Below are positions 37,132 to 49,128 of a DNA stretch of 64,000 nt, piece after piece. Within the stretch, counting starts at the first letter, position 1. Every line of letters starts with the position of its first letter. Below the pieces are notes generated by a model. It was not told where the DNA came from, searched no databases, and worked only from the letters and a program-made list of their open reading frames with translations. The stretch comes from Anoplolepis gracilipes (Eukaryota; Arthropoda; Insecta; Hymenoptera; Formicidae): assembly GCF_047496725.1 (NCBI RefSeq), contig NC_132970.1:16219501-16283500 (forward strand), written 5' to 3'. The position numbers were made by a program, and so were the translations under genes.

Positions 37132-37335
37132 TCACATTGAATACTGCAGCCAAAATTTGGTACCTTCAGTATAATATGTTGTGTATAAATAATCTTTCCT
37201 TTTATATTCCACAGTGAAAGCTTGAGACAAACTATTTCGTTTAGGCAAAGAATCAATATGATATTTAATTTTTTACATTTTAGAATATAACGCAACAATA
37301 AATTTTCTCTCAAAGGTAGAGATACTAATTTTTAA
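37132..37335 (-). pseudogene. Protein-like antisense stretch in RpL9 intron 1, one internal stop
   Basis: The minus strand after a possible TGCAG acceptor reads FERKFIVALYSKM, a TAA, then KIKYHIDSLPKRNSLSQAF and KRKDYLYTTYYTEGTKFWL before a TGA. The mix of charged and aromatic residues looks like decayed coding sequence, but I do not recognise the family. It may be chance. Confidence 0.2.
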
Positions 37336-37708
37336 CTGCAACATAACAAGACACAAGGTTGAGAGAAGCTAGCGTGTTAATTGTAACTTTGTGTTTTAAC
37401 TTGTTCTTTATTATGTATTTATAACAGTATCTTGACATAAAATAAAGAAAGAATTGTACAAAGATTTTAATCTCACTTACATATAAAGCTGAATAGAAAA
37501 TATATTTTTACATAATCTTCTTTGCTAATTATATTTACAATTTTCTTTCACTGATAATATAAATGACATTGATGCTTTCAAAGTTTAACAAATAGTGATT
37601 GCACTACTATTGTTTTTATTATATTTTATATTTATAGCTGTAATTATTATGATAGTTATATATTATTGCAGAATTATGTTTATATATAAATTTCTTTATA
37701 CTTGCAGA

Positions 37709-38635
37709 ATGAAGCAAATTGTTACTAATCAAACAGTTAAAATCCCAGAGGGATTGACTGTTACAGTCAAGTCTCGTTTAGTGACTGTAAAAGGACCAAG
37801 AGGTGTTTTGAAACGATCCTTCAAACATCTCGCACTCGATATTCGGGTAAGCAAAACAATTTGTTTATATATTATAAGAATATCACAACATAATATCTTA
37901 GTATAAGATTTTTTATTAATTGATTTTTTTATTAATTACTCTGATTAATTGCAATGTTAGAATAATATATATACTTATTTATGATGATAATCTGGATTCC
38001 CCTTCATTTTTCATAAATGACACATTCTTAGCTGAAATATTTGTGATTTACGCCAAAATCAAAATGTAATATATCTAACTTTATAAATATTTTCTTATTA
38101 TGTATTCTAGATGATAAGTCCAAGATTGCTGAAAGTAGAAAAATGGTTTGGAACCAAGAAGGAATTAGCTGCTGTTCGTACTGTATGTTCTCATATTGAG
38201 AACATGCTTAAGGGTGTCACCAAAGGTTACCAATACAAAATGCGAGCTGTATACGCTCACTTCCCTATCAACTGTGTGACTACAGAAAACAACACAGTTA
38301 TAGAAATTCGTAACTTTTTGGGCGAGAAGTATATACGCCGTGTTAAAATGGCAGCTGGTGTAACTGTTGCAAATTCTGGGAAACAAAAGGACGAGCTGAT
38401 CATTGAAGGAAATTCGTTAGAAGACGTATCTCGTTCAGGTAAATACTTTGAAAATGGTTTTAAATAAATAAATGTGAAAAAATCAACTTGAATAATTACT
38501 TTATAAATATTATATGGTTCTATTTTAGCTGCCCTTATCCAACAGTCAACGACAGTGAAAAATAAAGATATAAGAAAATTCTTGGACGGACTATACGTAT
38601 CTGAAAAAACTACGGTTGTACAAGATGATGAATAA
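37709..38635 (+). CDS. RpL9: 60S ribosomal protein L9 (uL6)
   Basis: Large-subunit ribosomal protein uL6, which binds 28S rRNA near the sarcin-ricin loop. Coding exons 37709-37846, 38111-38438 and 38529-38635 total 573 nt, or 190 aa plus stop, the normal length. Junctions are in frame (CGG|ATG; TCAG|CTGCC). Recognisable blocks are VTVKGPRGVLKRSFKHL, KEL-AVRTVCSHIENMLKGV, KMRAVYAHFPIN, EIRNFLGEKYIRRVKM, KQKDELIIEGN and the C-terminal AALIQQSTTVKNKDIRKFL with DGLYVSEK. The ATG is the first after the acceptor and aligns with the family N-terminus (MKQIVTNQTV). A polyadenylation signal AATAAA lies at 38722. Confidence 0.98.
37976..38039 (+). ncRNA. Candidate C/D-box snoRNA in RpL9 intron 2
   Basis: Within intron 37847-38110 there is a C box, ATGATGA (37981-37987), and a D box, CTGA (38032-38035). 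A 4-bp closing stem TATT/AATA surrounds them, and the spacing gives a ~64-nt RNA. It starts about 130 nt after the donor and ends about 70 nt before the acceptor, the usual distance for intron-encoded snoRNAs. The sequence before the D box includes ACATTCTT, complementary to a conserved AAGAATGT in 18S rRNA as I recall it. Ribosomal-protein introns are common hosts. C' and D' boxes are not clear. Confidence 0.4.
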
Positions 38636-38940
38636 AAAATTTTGAGAAAAATTTCTCTTCCAATTATACCTAAACAATGAATTTAATTAATGTATATTAA
38701 TCATTATTGACCTAATGCCATAATAAATGTACAGTTTTTTTATTATTTCCATTGATGATAGCCTAATAGATTTGATTTAGCTGTACACTCAGTAATAAAA
38801 ATGTTTTAACAAATTTATATACATATCAAACATATATATCTGACATGCATTTAAATTTGTTTATTAAGGCATTCCTTTTTCCATCCATTCATATATGTAT
38901 GTAAAAAGAAATTGAAATGTGCTCACATTAAGTGCATTGC

Positions 38941-39064
38941 GTGCATTTTTACTTGAATAAAAAAAATTTTATATATATGATTTTATTCAAGTATATTATA
39001 GTTTAGAAATTTTATATATATTATATATATATATATAATTTTTTTTATTCAAGTAAAAATACAC
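38941..39064. repeat. Foldback repeat downstream of RpL9
   Basis: The left arm GTGCATTTTTACTTGAATAA (38941 onward) and the reversed right arm GTGTATTTTTACTTGAATAA (ending at 39064) pair over about 33 bp around a short AT-rich loop. Confidence 0.75.
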
Positions 39065-39122
39065 CTATAATTTTCACACTACATTATTGTGCATTTTATT
39101 AAGCTCATACTATATATATTAT

Positions 39123-39412
39123 AATAATTGCAACAAGAAATACATAGTTATGTAATTTAAATTACATAATAATTGTATTTAGTAAAAAACAAAGTTTAGT
39201 AATAAATTTAAGCAAATATATATATATTATGTAATTTAAATTACATAACTATGTATTTCTTGTTGCAATTATTCTCCTTGCGACCTAATTAATAAAAATG
39301 CGTCAATAACATTTGTCAATTGACATATATACATACGTGTACGTACAAATGTTATTGACGCATTTTTATTAATTAGATCGTAGGGAGAATAATTGCAACA
39401 AGAAGTACATAG
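39123..39412. mobile_element. Compound hairpin element with 48-bp perfect and 43-bp near-perfect arms
   Basis: Segment A (39123-39170, starting AATAATTGCAACAAGAAATA) has a perfect 48-bp inverted copy at 39226-39273. Directly abutting is segment B (39274-39316), with an inverted copy at 39345-39387 (3 mismatches). A partial third A copy follows at 39388-39412. So 39249-39412 is itself a foldback with ~68-bp arms joined to another A arm. There is no coding content. Confidence 0.8.
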
Positions 39413-41640
39413 ATGCATGTTTGATAAAAATGCAAGATCGGGTCAACGGTCACTCTGAAAAGTACGCAATTTATTGTAATGATATCACATCGTTTACAAC
39501 GAATTGCATTTATTTTAGCGATATCAACGACATTATTTCATTTCACACGCGGAAACAAAACATTTGCAATGTAAGACAAAGTGATTACTCTCTTTTTGAC
39601 ATAAGATTTATTTTATTTTTGCAGTAGTACGTTATTTAAAAATGTAATAATCTCTTCAACGATTTTTTAATATATTCTGTAAATATAAAACTATGAATAA
39701 TCAAAATTTCAATCACGCGCAAAAGGCATTTGTTTACGGACTATAAAACCTATGTGCATATGCTTGCAGTTTTACATAATTGTAAAAATCAAATCATGAA
39801 TTTAATAAGAAAATCCGTGTATACATTATGATATAGATATTATAAGAGACTTTTTTTATTCAATTAATAAAAAGAAAAACAAGAAACGATTCAAGAAAAG
39901 GAATAAAAGAGCAAAAAGAGTGATACAAAAGTCCGAGTTCCTCTCTATGATCTCGCAATATCAATCGAGGCTTTCACGTTTCTATTCGTTGACTACTGAT
40001 TACGCATACAATGTAAGAATATTTTTGAAAAATCAGTGTAATATATAATGTATACGTCGATAATATCACAATAGCGTGGCATAATAAACCAAGATCAAAT
40101 AAAGCCAAAGTACAGAAGCTAAAGAGAACGGAAAGAATGAACTAAATTTTGCTACAATATGTAACATAGGAATAATAGCCTGGAGAACATTAAAACGGAA
40201 AAAAAAGATAACACGGTACTGTTAGAACTCATGTGTTACAGATAAATTACAAAACATATTAAGTATCTCGTTAAAGTTAAAATGGGAAAAGATTATTACG
40301 ATCAAATAAATGATAGAGAGTGCATTTTTTAAGAAACTACGATATGACTAGAATTTATTTAAATTTCTCGTTTTTATTCTCAATTACAATGTTTATATGT
40401 AAGATACTATAAATTATCTATATTAAGAATAAAAACAAAATAACATGTTATTGTTAAATAATGTTTGTCATTAAGTATGTTTTGTTCGAAAAGAATGATT
40501 ATGTATATTTAAATGCTAATGTAAATTAATGTAAAATAAAAAAATGCGTTTACACGTTTTTTTTTTTCTAAAGATTTAATTTTTCGTTTTCAATTAGCAC
40601 CAATATACTTTAAGACATTCGCGGTACTAGAAAAATTATAAGAAATTTTTTTTATTTACGTCGTATAACACGTTGTTTCTATATGCACATCTATGTTAAT
40701 AACAATGCGTCGAATACCGGAATGCATTGCGTAAGTGATCAACGCTCATTGTACATTCGATTTGTACCTTTGGACTTATATAGTTTGTTGATAAGATTAA
40801 CTTCGGTCCACAGTATATCTCGATTTCAATCTTGCAACAATCTTTGTTCCCTTTTTTATATTATAATAAACTTTGTGTTCTTCGTACACTAAATCATGTG
40901 TGCTTTTAATATATAGCAATTAATAGATATACAAAAATTTTTGGACTGATACCCGACAGGTACAGACGACCTCCGACCTCAAAACATTCTAATCAACTTT
41001 AGTAATATTCTAACGTGACAAGTAGAGCTTGTTTGTAAACAAAATGCTAAAAATTCTATACATATGGTGTGTAAAAAGAGAGAGAGAGAGACAGTTTTGT
41101 ATGTGTGTGTGTAGAAAATTGTGTCATCAAAAATTTATAAAAATGCACACATGTGTCGTTTTTACACTTATTTGCATCTTTCATGATTTATTTTACTCAA
41201 ACTTTTCTCACATTGTCAGATTAAATAGAATCATCATTTTAATTATAAGTAAGTAAACTATATAGCAGCATATGTAGATATTTTTATTTATTTCTATAAA
41301 TTATTTATTAAATAACGAGCCAAATAAGCATAAATCAATTCAATGATTACGATTATCACGCGTGGGTAAGACTTATTGTCGTACTAAAATTTAATTTTAT
41401 TCTAGTGTTGCAATACATGCTTGAATAAAGGCGATCCAAAGGAGGTTTTCAACAATTGTTTTTATCAGCACATATTGTGTTATCTGTTAATGGAATTCCT
41501 ATCATCTAAACTCTTTTGGTAGAATAACATTTTTCTAAAATTCATCAATCTTCTTTGCTTTTGAATATTATTTTGGAGAGAAAATAAATGAAAAATAAAA
41601 ATCCCTTAGACTGCAATTTAAAGTGCAAATATTTTAATAC
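39413..41640. other. Intergenic AT-rich stretch, no gene seen
   Basis: Only short scattered frames without family resemblance are present, plus a GAGAGA run near 41080. I see no supported gene, RNA or mobile element. Confidence 0.6.
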
Positions 41641-41855
41641 ACGTTCCGGAGCATCAGCGATCGCAAGAAAGGAGAAAGATTGAAAGAACACGCAGACCAT
41701 TCAATGGGGTGGGGGATTCGAGTGAGATAGAGAGAGGAAGAAAAGCGGGAATCGGTGTCTTCGAGTCGGTACTTCATCCTCGGTCGTCGACAGTTCGCGT
41801 CCTGGAGTCTTGTTGTGAGAAAGAATTCTGAAGAACGTGTTCTATAGTCTGTTCC
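41641..41855 (+). promoter_or_regulatory. Candidate promoter and noncoding first exon for the plus-strand ABCG gene
   Basis: A GC-richer island in AT-rich surroundings ends in GTTCC|GTAAGTAC, a strong donor at 41856. The first coding ABCG exon has an upstream acceptor at 49046, so a remote noncoding exon must exist. A similar alternative donor, CGACC|GTAAGTAC, occurs at 45042 after another GC-richer patch (about 44830-45041). Which is used cannot be told from sequence. Confidence 0.3.
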
Positions 41856-41914
41856 GTAAGTACATCGTTACTTTTAATAAGAGCACTTTACAATTTTACT
41901 CTGCAATCTTTTAC

Positions 41915-41986
41915 GCAATATTATTACTCCATATATATATATGCACACAAAATGGAGTAATAATATTGCATATACGGAGAGTATGA

Positions 41987-42036
<50 letters not shown>

Positions 42037-42054
42037 TCATACTCTCCGTATATA
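41915..42054. repeat. Two adjacent hairpins around AT microsatellites
   Basis: GCAATATTATTACTCCAT (41915-41932) has a perfect inverted copy at 41952-41969. Immediately next, ATACGGAGAGTATGAATGTA has an inverted copy ending near 42054, with a long (AT)n loop. Both look like microsatellite-centred foldbacks. Confidence 0.8.
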
Positions 42055-44663
42055 TATATATGTATATATACACACTTTCACATTCCGTTCACTTATTATC
42101 GTAAGTTTCATGTGCATTTGATGCGTCAGGCATATCGCATAATGCTTTCGCAGCATTATCTCTATCATTAGAAGCTGGAAGTACGATTGTCAAAAGGCAG
42201 ATGTCAAAAGTTACAAGTCAAGTTGTCTTATCAAACTTCCGATGAACACGTGAAATTTTGATTTGCTTTAAATTCCAGATATATGAAATATATGCACGGA
42301 CAAATATTGTGAAAATGGAATGTGTGACCACGTGACATTCAGACTTCAATTGATTCGGACATTTCATTAAAAGACTAAGTGGTTTATCCTTTCCGCGTCC
42401 CTCATGTGAGACAAAAAGTTCATTTCTTTAGAAAAATTTTTTGCGCGAAAGGTTTGATTAATAAATATATTTTTTTTAGAATATTGCGTTATATATGTAA
42501 TTCATACTTGTATATGCACAATCTATATGTGAATATTTATAAATTGTAAGAAAAAATTGTGTGTGTATTTATGCACAACAATGGAAAAAATATTATGTAG
42601 AATTAATTATCTGTCGAGATATTATATCTATCAAATTCATCAAGTGTTAAATCTCAAAGGTTAAGTACGTAGTCAAACCTAAAAAGTGACAAAAATCAAT
42701 ATTGACATCTTATTATCAACATCTCATACAATTCACAAATTTGTCAAAAGCGTGTCCACGATGTAAGAATTTAATTTTTTTCCCATTTCGAAGAAATAAT
42801 TCTCTTCTACTCTGTTCATTCAACAGCCTTTTATTCATGACTTGTGTCACGCCAAGTAATTTCACAGTCATCCAGACAGGCAAATTATTGTTTGCTTTTG
42901 TCATTAATACAGCGATTTTATCGTTCTCTTGTTTATTATAAATACAATAAAAAGTGTGAATACTCACACATAGCTTCTTTTTTCCGTTATTGAGTTGTAT
43001 TCATTTTGCTTCAAAGGCTCATTACTCTCAACGTTAAACAATGAGCCTCTTTTCCAGATAAATCTTCAATGATCTCGATCTACTGCAATCGTGCCTAACG
43101 AAAGGTCATTGTCCCTTTGATGGTGTTTCCGCACGAGGGGAATTAGCTGGCTTTCGATCGTTTGATAGAATTTTTTTTTTTATAAAGAGACAAGCAGCTA
43201 AAAATATATCTGAACACATGTGCTTTCGAATGGAACGATAATTATCTAAGTCAACGATTTAGAACGAATATATTCATGCATATATGTAAAATATTATATG
43301 CAATTGCAAAGTTTCATCAAGTTTCTAAATATTTTTATAACGTTCTGCGTATTTCTAAATTTTTTAGAATAATATTAAAGACGTAAAATACAATGTTCGA
43401 TTTTACGTGCCTCTTTCAAGAGAATAAAAAATTTCTAACTCGCGTACATAAATGTTATAATGTACTTTGTATTAATATTTTATCAATCTATGATAAAAAT
43501 ATCCAGTATCAATGGATATCAATTTCCAAATTTGTGAGAAATAACACGATTATCATTATAAATTTTTTACACTCTTCCGGAGACTGTTACAAATGTTTTT
43601 AAAACAACTCTTATCATTTTCTTCTACGTGCTTAAAATTATAAATGTAGAAAATTTTGCAAGTATAATATATGTAAATTTCGGCAAAAATTGAAGTTTCT
43701 AATTTCAACATTGGTTACAAATCTGGCTTTTTTAAATTGTTGATTTTGACGTCAGACTCGTTCGACGATTTAAAAAACATTCAAATTTGCATAAGCATAA
43801 AAAACTATCTGATAAATTTTGAATTTAATTAATCACTTTAATAGATTTCTATTTAATAGTAAATATTTTATTAACCAACATAATCTATTAATTAAAGACT
43901 AAGAATGCCAATAATATATTTTTAATGTACTTTTAACTTTGATTGCAACAAAACTTCTTCAATACATTACATACATACATTATCATAATATATGATAAAC
44001 TATATTAAATTATTTCATTTTTACAACTTTTTAACTTTTTAAATTTCTCAAAATATGATGTGATGGAGTAATTTGAAAGCCGTAAAAAAATCCACGAGAA
44101 ATGGTCATTTTTTTCTCGCGTGTTATCAATAAATGTAACTATGTTATCAATAAGTGCAACTGTGTTATCAATATACATGTTATATTCCTAGCTAAAATTA
44201 CTCATAGATTAAAATTATTAATGTTATTAATATAAGTATAATCTTATTTTATGTGTAACATCGCATCTTATTGTTTTGAAGGAATATCTTATTATTGGAA
44301 GAATTCATATGTAACACTGCACCCACGTAATAAAATCAATGTTGAATCAAGGAGTTCGTAACATCATCATGTCTAATGAATATTTATTTGCGTCAGGATC
44401 AAAGTCTACATTTTTGTTTCTATGTTCTTGCGTCTTGGAACTTTATTAGATTAGCTTGTAATTTGCTCCTTGTAAAAAATCGATTTTACAAATACATTAA
44501 TGACGCGCGGAACATAATTTATCGAACAAAACATACAATGGCATTATCAACACATAAATATAAGTCACTCAACTCGTGTAATGCGAATACATCGCGAATG
44601 AAAACGTGACAATGCAATCGAGCGATTTTCCCGAGAGACGTAAAAGTCCAATCTCGCACGCGG

Positions 44664-44761
<98 letters not shown>

Positions 44762-47700
44762 GTGAACTTTGCACGCGACTACTCATTCTGTGTATGCAAT
44801 TAATCAGCTGCTTATCTGTCAATGTGACGTTTAAAGAGGACATGGGTGCTTTTGAACAGAGGCTTTCTCGAGAAAATTTCGATGCGCTGATAATGGCCCG
44901 TGCACCCGTTTCCGACGTTCGCGACATCCTTTATCAAGGGGGCGCAAAACATGCGCGTCAATGATAACGAGCGATGTTTTCTACTCGATCAGCGTGTCGT
45001 TGATTCATTTAACCGGGCATATCTTCCTTTGTCTCGCGACCGTAAGTACTGGCAATTCGCATCCTACTAACATTCGACTATTGTCGTTACATCGAACAGT
45101 TTCGTTCTTTCCTTGACGCGAAGTGTAAGTTCGTCTTCTCGGATATTGTATTCATCGCGCGGAGAATTTTACGTGCCAAGGTAGTAGAAACGTTTATACA
45201 AGTGCGCAATCAAAAACATTTCATTCTTGGTCTGTCGGTCCTTGCTTAATGTTTCTTAATCAACGTTTGTAATCGTAAGTTTGTTTCGCAAAATTTGACA
45301 TTTTATACGTCTTTATAAGTACACACAAAACTGCAAGAATCATATTTTTAATCTATCTAACATTAGAATGTTGGAATTTTCAGAAAAAGTGCTTCCGCGC
45401 ATAGTGCTTGTATTGCATAATAAATTAAAATGTATATCAATAAAAAAAAAGAGTTGTTTTTTGAGTTATAAAATCTCTAAGAACGAGTCGCGATATAAAA
45501 GTGTGTCGTAAGATGCTAAGAAAATCGAGTTTTTTAAAAGTGAAATTTATTTCAATCAAACTTTTAAATCGTCAATTACAAAGATAATGTACGGAAAATC
45601 TTGATGAATAGTCACAACCTTGCATTTAGCATTGCAATTAATGTTGATCAGTGTTAATAAGCCACTTATTATGACAAAAAATAAGTGGAATTGTAGATCT
45701 GTTTGTTGCAACAATATTGTTAGAAGGACTCGCAAAAACTGAAGTTAATTACTGTATTATGACATAATCGTGGCACAATAATTATTACAATTATTATGCC
45801 ACTACTAATAGTTACTTTATGATAATATATATTGGACATAACGACGTTATACTATTATATATATCGTCTTTATTTAGAGAATTATTATATAATTAGGCGG
45901 AAATAATATTGCGAATCTTCAAATATTACATTAAACGTGATGTGATAAAAAAAAATTATGCAAGAAACAATTTGCATAATGCAACAGTAACATATCTAAG
46001 TGAAAAATAGATGAAAAAGTGTCTATTGAATATTTATTAGACATATTTATAGATGCAGATGTCTTTTCAATTTATATTTTTTATGTAATAATTTTTATAT
46101 CACTGACTTAATTCAATGTTTAAATTTTAAATTAATCAAAAATCTGAACAGCAATACATGTTGTTAATAGAGTTTTCGTTATCATTGCCGACACGATCTA
46201 CATATATCGCAAATGTGTATTTTTTTGAAGATTTCGAATTGAAAAAACGTTCAGTGAGACGATCATAGCGCGTTGCAAATGTAATAAAAAATTTAACATA
46301 GAGAAAGCTATTTCTCCTCTCGGACACTTTACTTGACTTGCAACGATATGACTCGGGAAAAGTGCGTAACCGCCGTATGTCGCCGTATGCATCTACTTCA
46401 TTTTCCGTTTGATAGATGATGTGGTACATAAACATGCACGTAAACACTTTCTCGATCGTGTAAAAGTTGACGAACAAGTACACGCATACGTCAGCCATGT
46501 GCACTCTGTACCTTTTTTAAAAGTTATCCCACCTTGCTTTCACCTCGCTGTTGCAACAGATTTATTGTTAGAATGCATTCTAGAGCGGTAACTTGTACTC
46601 GGGAGACTCCCGTCCGAGACATTACGTCCTTGACGTAAATTAATGGCAGATTTTGTTTTTTTTTTTTTTAACAAATTTTGTCGACATCGATAAAGGAAAT
46701 TGCGTAATTAGATTAAATTAATTTTGCTCGCGTAACGCAATAATTTTTCGTTACATTTATTATTCTCTGATGTAGGTATTCGAAAAAATGAAAAGGCACC
46801 TGTAAAAGTATGAAAAGAACAAGAGATGTCTTTGAAACCTTTGATGGAGACCAAATGAAGACGTGTGATCTAAAAATAATTCTTGCAAATAATTGCAAAT
46901 TACATGTATTAAGAATAAAATGATTTACTGTCAATAATCGAGCGGCGATTCATACGTTGCTTTTATCCGCATGACGTCAAACCCTACGAAATAACCTCGT
47001 GTAGTGAGTTAAATATTTTGCTCCGTATTTAGCTTATCGCAGTTTACAGTTTACGCTCGAATAGGAGAAACGACATATTGCATAATGAAAAATTATTCTT
47101 TCGGATTGGTGACAGTTTTTTTTTTTCGGTACATGCGCGTGGATGATAATACACATGTCTGACGCAATTCTAAAACTCGAACTACGTACTACTCATCAAT
47201 TATCTTTTCTCATTTCCTGCTTCTTTATTGCAAAGACTCTTTACTGAATTAACAATCACCTTGCTCTGTTGATTTTTATTTCGCAATAGTACGAGGCTTG
47301 TCTGCGAAGATTGAATAAAAATAATTCAATAAAAAAGTCTACTATATTAATAAAAGTCAACTATATTAGTTTAGTATTTTATATATCCGTTTACGATTAG
47401 ATAAGATTGATGATTCTCTTGTCGATGAAATCATCAAAGGTTACTGGACTTAGTACTCTCCGTAGCTAAAGTGATACGATCTTGTTGACGCGAAGTCGAT
47501 TATTGTTGAAAGATTACGGTCCGCATAATCGTTGAGTGCTATTGCAAATTTCAATTTTTTTTCCTATCGGTGACAACAGTAGAATATTTAATTTTTTATT
47601 TTAGTATATCTTTTCACGTGATTTTACGTGTTATTAAAAATTAAATATTAGATGTAATTGCTAATTATTTAATATATTATGACTATTTTGTTTAGATTGT

Positions 47701-49046
47701 AAATGTAAATAAATTGAATAAATTCACACATTTTCGTATTGTTTAATTTAATTAGGCTTCTTTATCTTTCTTGAGTGTGTGATAAAATTTTATTTTATAA
47801 AGCAGCACAAATTTTAATAAACTACATTTACATACGTATAAAAATATTGTAATCTTTCTTAATCCTTTATACCTTTCAAACCCTTTTAAATCTTGTTTCG
47901 AAATAAAAAATTGTTATGGACGACTAGCGTACGTATCTGTGTGTCTGCATCGTACATCAGAATGAGACTCGCGTTAATGTGTAATCGTGAAACGCAGGAA
48001 TAAAGATTTGTCTGATAAATATAAAATTACCTTTGCTCTCGCATAAAATGAGTGCATTGCTGAGCTCATAAGAAATAAACACATATGTAAATTACGTAAT
48101 AAATTAATATCTTGGCGAATTTTCCTTCTAATACACTTGTGCATATTATTATTATCTTATCTATATGAATAATAAAAAAAGGGCCATATTTTATTAAAAC
48201 TATTAATATCGTTGTGTAAAAAAGAAAGAAAAAGATATCTTTGTAGTCAATTAATAAATATTTAATGTATATTTGAATGGCACACACACTCATACATATA
48301 TGTTGATGTCAAGATTCATGAGACTTTGTCCTCAAATTTTTTATAAATAACAATGCTTACCTAATAATTAATAATTATATTATTTACATATCTCGGCTAT
48401 AACAATAAGTATTAATTTTTATATGATATGTTCATTTGTTACTTACGTACTATGTTAATTTAATCGATAAAAAATTTTTGTACTTTAATCGTAAGAGAGA
48501 AAAAAAAGACTGGTACAAATTTATCATTAGTCACGTTAGTTACGTTTCACTTACGTGACTAATGCTATCCTAAAGATAGAATTAATTTTATAGCATCAAT
48601 AAAAATTCGCTCTAATATTGTAAAGCTACAAGTTGTAATATTCTATATAGTTTTGACAAAAAGATTCAACCGTAAAATATTCGATTTCCTCTTCAAATCA
48701 CAGAATAATATTGTCCCTGTTATGACGTATCGATACACGAGTTGTCTGTAATTCTAAAAGATGTAATTATATGGCAATTAAAGAATAAAAAAAAACCAAC
48801 AGGTTTAGTATAGCTTTACTGCCTAGAGCAAAATCGTAAATCGTTACCACATTTGACCTCGTCTTTTAATTGGCTTTTACCTTTTAAAATGAAGACATAT
48901 AGTATAATCTATTCAAATCTCGTAAATATGCTATAAATTATAATTATAATATATGCTATAAAAAACGATTATTATCATTCTTGATTATCAGTTATTGTAA
49001 ATTTCCGTTGCTCTCTAACACTTTGCCCGTTCTTCTTTATTCCAGG
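42055..49046. other. Long region upstream of ABCG coding exons, no coding gene supported
   Basis: AT-rich, containing a (CT)n microsatellite at 44669-44760, three ~22-bp direct repeats of TGTTATCAATAARTG near 44122-44185, and short hairpins at about 45769-45803 and 48528-48570. Minus-strand frames at 42716-42967 (83 aa) and 46136-46504 (122 aa) have no recognised family. It probably forms the large 5' intron of the ABCG gene. Confidence 0.5.
44669..44760. repeat. (CT)n microsatellite, ~90 bp
   Basis: An almost pure CT run with one interruption (GT) near the end. On the minus strand it reads as Arg-Glu repeats, which is not protein evidence. Confidence 0.95.
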
Positions 49047-49128
49047 TTGCCCGCATCCGTTGGAACAACAGATGACCGTTCGTGCATAATCTCCCCTGTC
49101 ACTCAACGGGTACGCATATAAAGCGCAT
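49047..49128 (+). other. 5' UTR part of the ABCG start-codon exon
   Basis: TTCTTTATTCCAG|GTTGCC is a clear acceptor at 49046, and the first in-frame ATG of the transporter is 82 nt later. The leader contains an ATG near 49072 in another frame. Confidence 0.55.

Noticed and set aside
42716..42967. 83-codon minus-strand frame starting MSIHTFYCIY
   Set aside because: Looks somewhat protein-like, but no family, signal or splice context supports it.
46136..46504. 122-codon minus-strand frame starting MHMADVCVY
   Set aside because: No domain recognised; it overlaps other frames in a moderately GC-rich patch.
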